A stretch of DNA of 64,000 nt from contig NC_089183.1 of the NCBI RefSeq assembly GCF_947507565.1, positions 310,001 to 374,000 on the forward strand. Reading direction: 5' to 3'. This stretch comes from Oscarella lobularis. Lineage: Eukaryota > Porifera > Homoscleromorpha > Homosclerophorida > Oscarellidae. The position numbers and the translations under genes were made by a program. The notes beneath the pieces were generated by a model, which worked only from the letters and a program-made list of their open reading frames with translations, had not been told where the DNA came from and made no database searches. Below are positions 59,081 to 64,000 of this stretch, one piece after another. Position 1 is the stretch's first letter. The number at the start of each line of letters is the position of its first letter.

Positions 59081-62000
59081 ATGGTAACCTTTCTCGCCTT
59101 TATCGCTTCCTCTAACGCCGTTTGCATAGCCTCCCAAGAACAAAAAGTTAACCAAAGAAGAGAAAGAGCGGCTAAAGCGAGAGGAAGAGGAAAGACGCGC
59201 GGCCGAAGAAGGCAAGTCGTTTTATCCCGTTTTCTCGACAAAATCGCGACGTTTGACGCCGCGCAGAGGCTTTGCGATTAGAAAAAGAGAAAGAAGAAGA
59301 GGAGCGACTCGAGAGGGAGCGCCAGGAACGCGAGGAACGCGAACGCTTGCAAGCCATAGTGCGCGGTTGCCATGGACGACGATACATCACTGACTCGCCT
59401 TCGTACTGCGTAGGAAAACGAACGATTCGCCGTGGAATCGTCCGCACTCGACGAAATCATCGAAAGATACGAACACAACTTGAGAAATCTTCGATGGCAC
59501 GAGAAAGCGAGAGCGAAAGTAAGTGCAAAGCAAAAACGTCTTTTTTTCTGACGTCATAGCCGTAGATTTAACACAGTAAGTCCCTGTAGCAATACCCTCG
59601 TCATTTCTCTAATAAAAACTCGAATAATAATTAAATGTCACAAATCAATTTTTTTTTTAAAAATTGTATTGTTAGTGGGAACGATATGTCAATTGCGAGT
59701 CCAGTCCCGATCCCACGGTGGAATCGGAATTGAATACGTACATGTCGTTGTGGAACGACGACGACGATCGCAAAACGCTAGAAAATCAGCTCACGCAGTG
59801 CGAAGAAATGCAACACGTATAGTTTCAGAAAACCCAAGAAATAAAAAACCATATATAAATACGTAGATTATTCGCGAAACGAAAAAATTGCTCCAGGAAA
59901 GCGATTTCGATAGAACGAGACTTTCAAAGGTCAGAGACCGAGAGCGTTGAATTTAATTAATTAAAAAACGGTACGACGTCTAGTCGTCTCTGTTATTACA
60001 AGACATGCTCGACGATCGACTCGACTTGGCTGCACTTCACGTGCTCCAATTCGCCGAAGCGCACAGCGACGGCGACACGCAGAATTTGTCAGTGACCGCT
60101 CAGAGCAAAAACGTGACAATAGGCATATGGGCTAACACGACAAAAAATCCAAAGTTTGTGAATATTTAATTAATTAATTAATTAATTAATTAAACGGGTT
60201 TGTATTTTTCCCCCAGGATTAAGAATTTTTCGTTTGAGGCTCGCGAGTTCACGTGCGATTTTCCGAAACAGTTGGTTTTAGCGAATGTCGCCCTTCGTCT
60301 GATGATCACGCGATTCGATCATCTTTCGCCGCGCTGCGTTCTCTATCGAATGGCGTCACCCAAGATGAAGACAGAAGAAGACGACGAAACGAAAGAAGAG
60401 ACAGAAGGAGATGGTAAAATTTAGGAAATTTGTAGAACGTCTTGAGACACTGTTTTGTTCTGAGACTTGCCCCAAGATAGAACGTTGTGTGCACTTAGAG
60501 GCTGTTCAGATCTACTTCAAACCTTTTATACTGAGACCCCTCTTTTTTGTTTCAAAGTCGTAGGCTACTGAGACCCCTTTTGTTTCAATAGCTTGAGGCT
60601 CGTACTTTTTAATACAGTACTGTTTTACTAAATATTCTTTAGGGCGACATAGTCAGAGAGGTGACGGCAGCGGCAGTGCGGCAGTCAGCACCAGTGACGT
60701 AGCAAAGAACACAGCAGATGACGAACGAGAAGTAAGAGACAGAAAAGAAGGGAAATAGTCTTACATTTTCTCTGTAGGGTTCTGCTGTATCTGGAGCTGC
60801 TAAATCGCCGAGTGCCAAGTCGAGTGTTGCAGGTGATCCTCCAGCCCAGTTGCAGGCGGAAAACGCCGAGGCATCGGAACAAAACGAAGGAGCAACTCAA
60901 GAAGAATCAGTTACGGGTAAAGTCTTCATTTCCAAAGCGAAACTGTATTAAATTCACTGACTTTAGTCGAGGAAAATGACGTCAGTGGAGCGAACGAGGC
61001 GGCAGTCGAAAAGGAAAATGACAATAACGACGACGATGATGATGACGACGAAAGAGACGAACTTCTCGACGACGAAAACGTCGTCGACTTGCGGCAATTC
61101 GCTCCCATAGGCGGCGTGTTGCATTTCGACTTGCTCCAGCTTCCGCCCCAGCCGAAAACAGTCAACAATTGGACAATGCGCGAAGGCAAGTAAAATAATA
61201 CAACACGGAGATATCTTTATATGTCTTCGTATCATAGTTATTGAGCCTAGATTAGTTAAGCTTTCGTATCCCACTGGGTCGACTCCGGCTACTTCAAATC
61301 AGCCCATTCTCGCTATTAATATGAAGTATAGTTCACTAGGGAGTCTCTGCGTTGTATGACCTTTATTGATTAAGATTGCCTCATGACGTTTTCTTTCCTG
61401 AAGAGCCGCGCTTGGCTCGATGGGAAAGCAGTCAAAATTGCTGGAGAACGGATGGAATAAAGGACGCTTTGATTAATCACGGTGAGCCTCAAGTGGATTA
61501 AATGCACGGCATGACACTTATCAATGAGAATAGATGATAGATCCATTTCCTTCAAGTCTCAATATATATCTCCTTTGGCTATTATAACGGTAATCATAGC
61601 GAAAAACGCATTTGGGGTGGGTTATAGTTCGATTTTTGTAGGATCGTTACGTTCACCTGCCGTTTCAGCAGTGGGAACTGAGGCCTATGGGTGTTAGTAA
61701 GGCAAAGCTTAGCATTACTACAGGAGCCAACGTTCAATTAGAAATCGAAATAGAGGTAACTCCACGTGCAGTCGTTTCTACACGTTGAGGAGATAGAGTT
61801 CTAGAATGGTCTCTGCTGGCTTTCAATGCCTGACGATTTGGAGGAAATCAAGGGAATTCTGAATAAAGCCGTTTCACCTGGTGAGCTTCAAGAGGTAAGC
61901 ATGCAGAGTTGTCCATTTTATTTATCTATAAATTGAATCTGCTCTACCGTAGCTCATGTTCAATACTGGATTGAATATATTTCCTGCTGATGACGGCAAT

Positions 62001-62521
62001 AAGTACGTTAGTGTAGTCGATAAGGTCAGGCGCATATTATTCCTTTACGGGAATTTAAAAAATTGCGGTGGCCTTCTCACTCCTAGGATTTGACGCTCGA
62101 GTTCTCTCTCTATCGTCTCATGGCTCTACTGCTGCCCTCGGTCGCCATGTCGTGGAGTCGATGGAACGCGGAAACGTCGAAGGAGAAGATAATTTTTCGA
62201 TCCGTCGAGTGCATGAACGCAAAGCCGATCGACGATGGAGCTTGGAATACGTACATGGCTGCAACGAGATGTGCCCTGCTACCAATCACTGAAGACACTG
62301 AAGAATTTGAAAGCGAGCCGAAGGAAAAGACTGAGGTAGAGAACCCTCAAATTACTGATTTATTTGCTAATTTTTTATAGGTTCATCCTGATATCTATAA
62401 CGTGTACAAGGCGTCGGGGGCGAGTGCAGGCGGACTGAAGCGCATCAACGAGGCTAAGGTTGAGTTTACCGACTGTGTGCATCATTTGCTGAAGGCTACG
62501 AGGCTGCTCACATTTTCATGA
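59081..62521 (+). CDS. DNAI7: Dynein axonemal intermediate chain 7 (CASC1/IC97)
   Basis: Ciliary axoneme protein of the inner dynein arm. The start codon stands alone before the first intron (ATG|GTAACC at 59081), then exon 2 (59130-59211) gives PPKNKKLTKEEKERLKREEEE, the family's basic-acidic N-terminus. The donor of exon 2 is AAG|GCAAGT. Exon 5 (from 59676) reads WERYVNCESSPDP, then NTYMSLWN, a diagnostic match. Later marks are NVTIGIWAN, PFQQWELRPMGVS, GLNIFPADDGNKYVSV, SVAMSWSRWNAE, and a final VHHLLKATRLLTFS with TGA at 62519-62521. A run of Asp codons (61.02-61.08 kb) forms an acidic insert. The donor of the third exon is uncertain. Confidence 0.92.
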
Positions 62522-62644
62522 CAGTATTAGCGTTTTGATGTGCACTTGGTGCTGTATTATGTCATAGAATCACGTGCCCAAGTGAGCTCAGAGGTTAGTG
62601 ACGTCATTTGAGAGCCGTGTCGCCTATCCTTTTTTCTCGCAAAA

Positions 62645-63981
62645 ATGGCCCAATTCAAGCGCGATCAAGTGATGACGGGTCCACTCCCGGACGATTTTCT
62701 TCGCCTGCCGCCTTCCCAGCCGTCGTCTACGACCGTGACGCAAGGACAGACCCCAGGCGGTCAATTCGTCGCGCAAACGACCCAAGGACCGTACGGCGTG
62801 CAGCAGCAAGTCGCCTCGTACGCCGCCCCAATGGTGGGAGTCCTTTCGCTCACAGTCGCGCAAGTAAATCGTCATTTCGAAGGGGGGGCGGGGTTGTTTC
62901 TATTTCTTACGTGTGCGTGCAGGCGAGATTGGCGAAGAATTACGGCATCACTCGCATGGATCCCTACTGTCGCATTCGCTTGGGACATCACGTCTACGAG
63001 ACGCAGACCGCGCAGAACGGAGGCAAGAATCCGCACTGGAACAAAACGATCAGATGGTAAAGAAAAAAAGATGGCGTCAACAATCAATAATTAAATTTTT
63101 CGTTTAGTGACTGTCCTCCCGGATGCACTACGCTTTACATTGAATTATATGACGAGGTAAGAGTTACGCATTTTGTCTAAAATATTTCTATTTCTTTTCT
63201 TCGCAGAGAGCGTTTTCTGTCGACGAGCGAATCGCTTGGGGAGTCTTTGAGCTCCCCGATCGCGTCTTCGATAACCAGCTGGTCGACGATTGGTTTCCGC
63301 TGAGCGGAAAACAAGGCGACGAGAAGGAGGGAGTTGTTAATCTCATCATGGAATTCAAGGCAATAAAAAAAAAGAGACGAGATATTGGGATCCTCAAAAT
63401 ATTTTATTGCGTAGGTTCAGCCTTCGATGCATTCTTACATGTACACCAATCAGCCTATGATGGTTGTACCGGGAACCATGCCAGCACCACAGGTTGTCTA
63501 TCAAGGTAAAGAGAGTTATCTCTTACTCTGTATATGTGAGCATGCATGGAGAGATAAATATACTGGGAATGAATGTAGAGGCTCTAATAAAACAAAGATA
63601 TAGCTGATCCACTGTGAAAAAATGATTGTAGTAGAGCAAGAAAGATAGATACACTGGGGAACAAATCTAGAGGCTCTGATAGAGATCTAAAGTCGATTGG
63701 TTGTATCTATAGGCGGGTTTTACCCGGCAGCAGCTCAGCCTTATCCCCAGTCGCAGCTCCATCCTCAATCGCACCCAAGACCCCAACAACCTGGACAACA
63801 ACAACAACAGCAACCAAGACAGCCAATCACGGAGCAGTCCGTCCAGCAGCTCAAGGACATGTTCCCGTCCATGGATGATGACGTCATTCGTTCCGTTTTG
63901 GAGGCGAGCGGCGGCCACGTCGACGTCGCCATCAACAATCTTCTCTCCTTCGGCACGAGCGAAGGCGGTGGTCAATCGTAA
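62645..63981 (+). CDS. TOLLIP: TOLLIP, Toll-interacting ubiquitin-binding adaptor
   Basis: Complete gene. Exon 1 is 62645-62863 ([20 protein letters not shown]); the next starts at 62923. The C2 domain reads [30 protein letters not shown], then [10 protein letters not shown]-type residues ([14 protein letters not shown]) and [15 protein letters not shown] Gln/Pro-rich linker, with a CAA/CAG run at about 63780-63830, precedes the C-terminal CUE domain ([20 protein letters not shown], then NNLLSF). In animals TOLLIP binds ubiquitin and phosphoinositides, sorts endosomal cargo and dampens Toll/IL-1 signalling. It starts 123 bp after the DNAI7 stop. Confidence 0.96.
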
Positions 63982-64000
63982 GCTGAGTTGAGTGCAGACT

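Overview
The window is nuclear DNA of an animal, most probably a sponge or another early-branching metazoan. It carries intron-split metazoan genes (HPS5, SDHAF2, SIAH, an alpha2-delta-like calcium-channel subunit, cytosolic PLA2, DNAI7, TOLLIP), very short introns (often 45-90 bp) and intergenic gaps that are often only 100-300 bp. The combination of kinase-kelch, CARD-ankyrin and Crinkler/RHS-type genes suits a compact sponge genome. The species assignment is inference. LAYOUT: 1-16514 is one unbroken satellite array of a 41-bp monomer with nested higher-order repeats. It abuts the last coding exon of an HPS5 gene (minus, to 21963), and a small island of the same satellite sits in an HPS5 intron. 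HPS5 and SDHAF2 are divergent and share a ~185-bp promoter gap. From 22.8 to 39.0 kb lies a tandem segmental duplication, offset about 7.1 kb. Each unit had a plus-strand kinase-kelch gene facing a minus-strand alpha2-delta-like (VWA-Cache) gene. In unit 2 the kinase-kelch gene has collapsed to a remnant, while both alpha2-delta-like genes are retained. SIAH, two tandem cytosolic phospholipases A2, choline/ethanolamine kinase, a Crinkler/RHS-type P-loop NTPase-nuclease gene, a secreted glycoside hydrolase, a 5'-truncated LINE fragment, a CARD-ankyrin-coiled-coil gene, DNAI7 and TOLLIP follow. MAIN DISCOVERY: each alpha2-delta-like gene ends in three tandem candidate 3'-terminal exons (A, B, C). 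Each encodes the same cysteine module (C-E-W-C-S-Y ... PYCD ... CPLG), a transmembrane helix and a different cytoplasmic tail; B and C carry PPxY motifs and A does not. All four intact exons have a length that fits the single shared upstream donor (phase 2). The intron after that donor carries a ~18-nt element that is the reverse complement of elements upstream of exons B and C. This is the geometry of docking/selector RNA pairing known from arthropod Dscam. In unit 1 exons A and C are frameshifted and the pairing is shorter; in unit 2 all three exons are open. Exon coordinates were read by eye from ORF continuity, splice consensus and family similarity remembered from known proteins. No search or RNA evidence was available.
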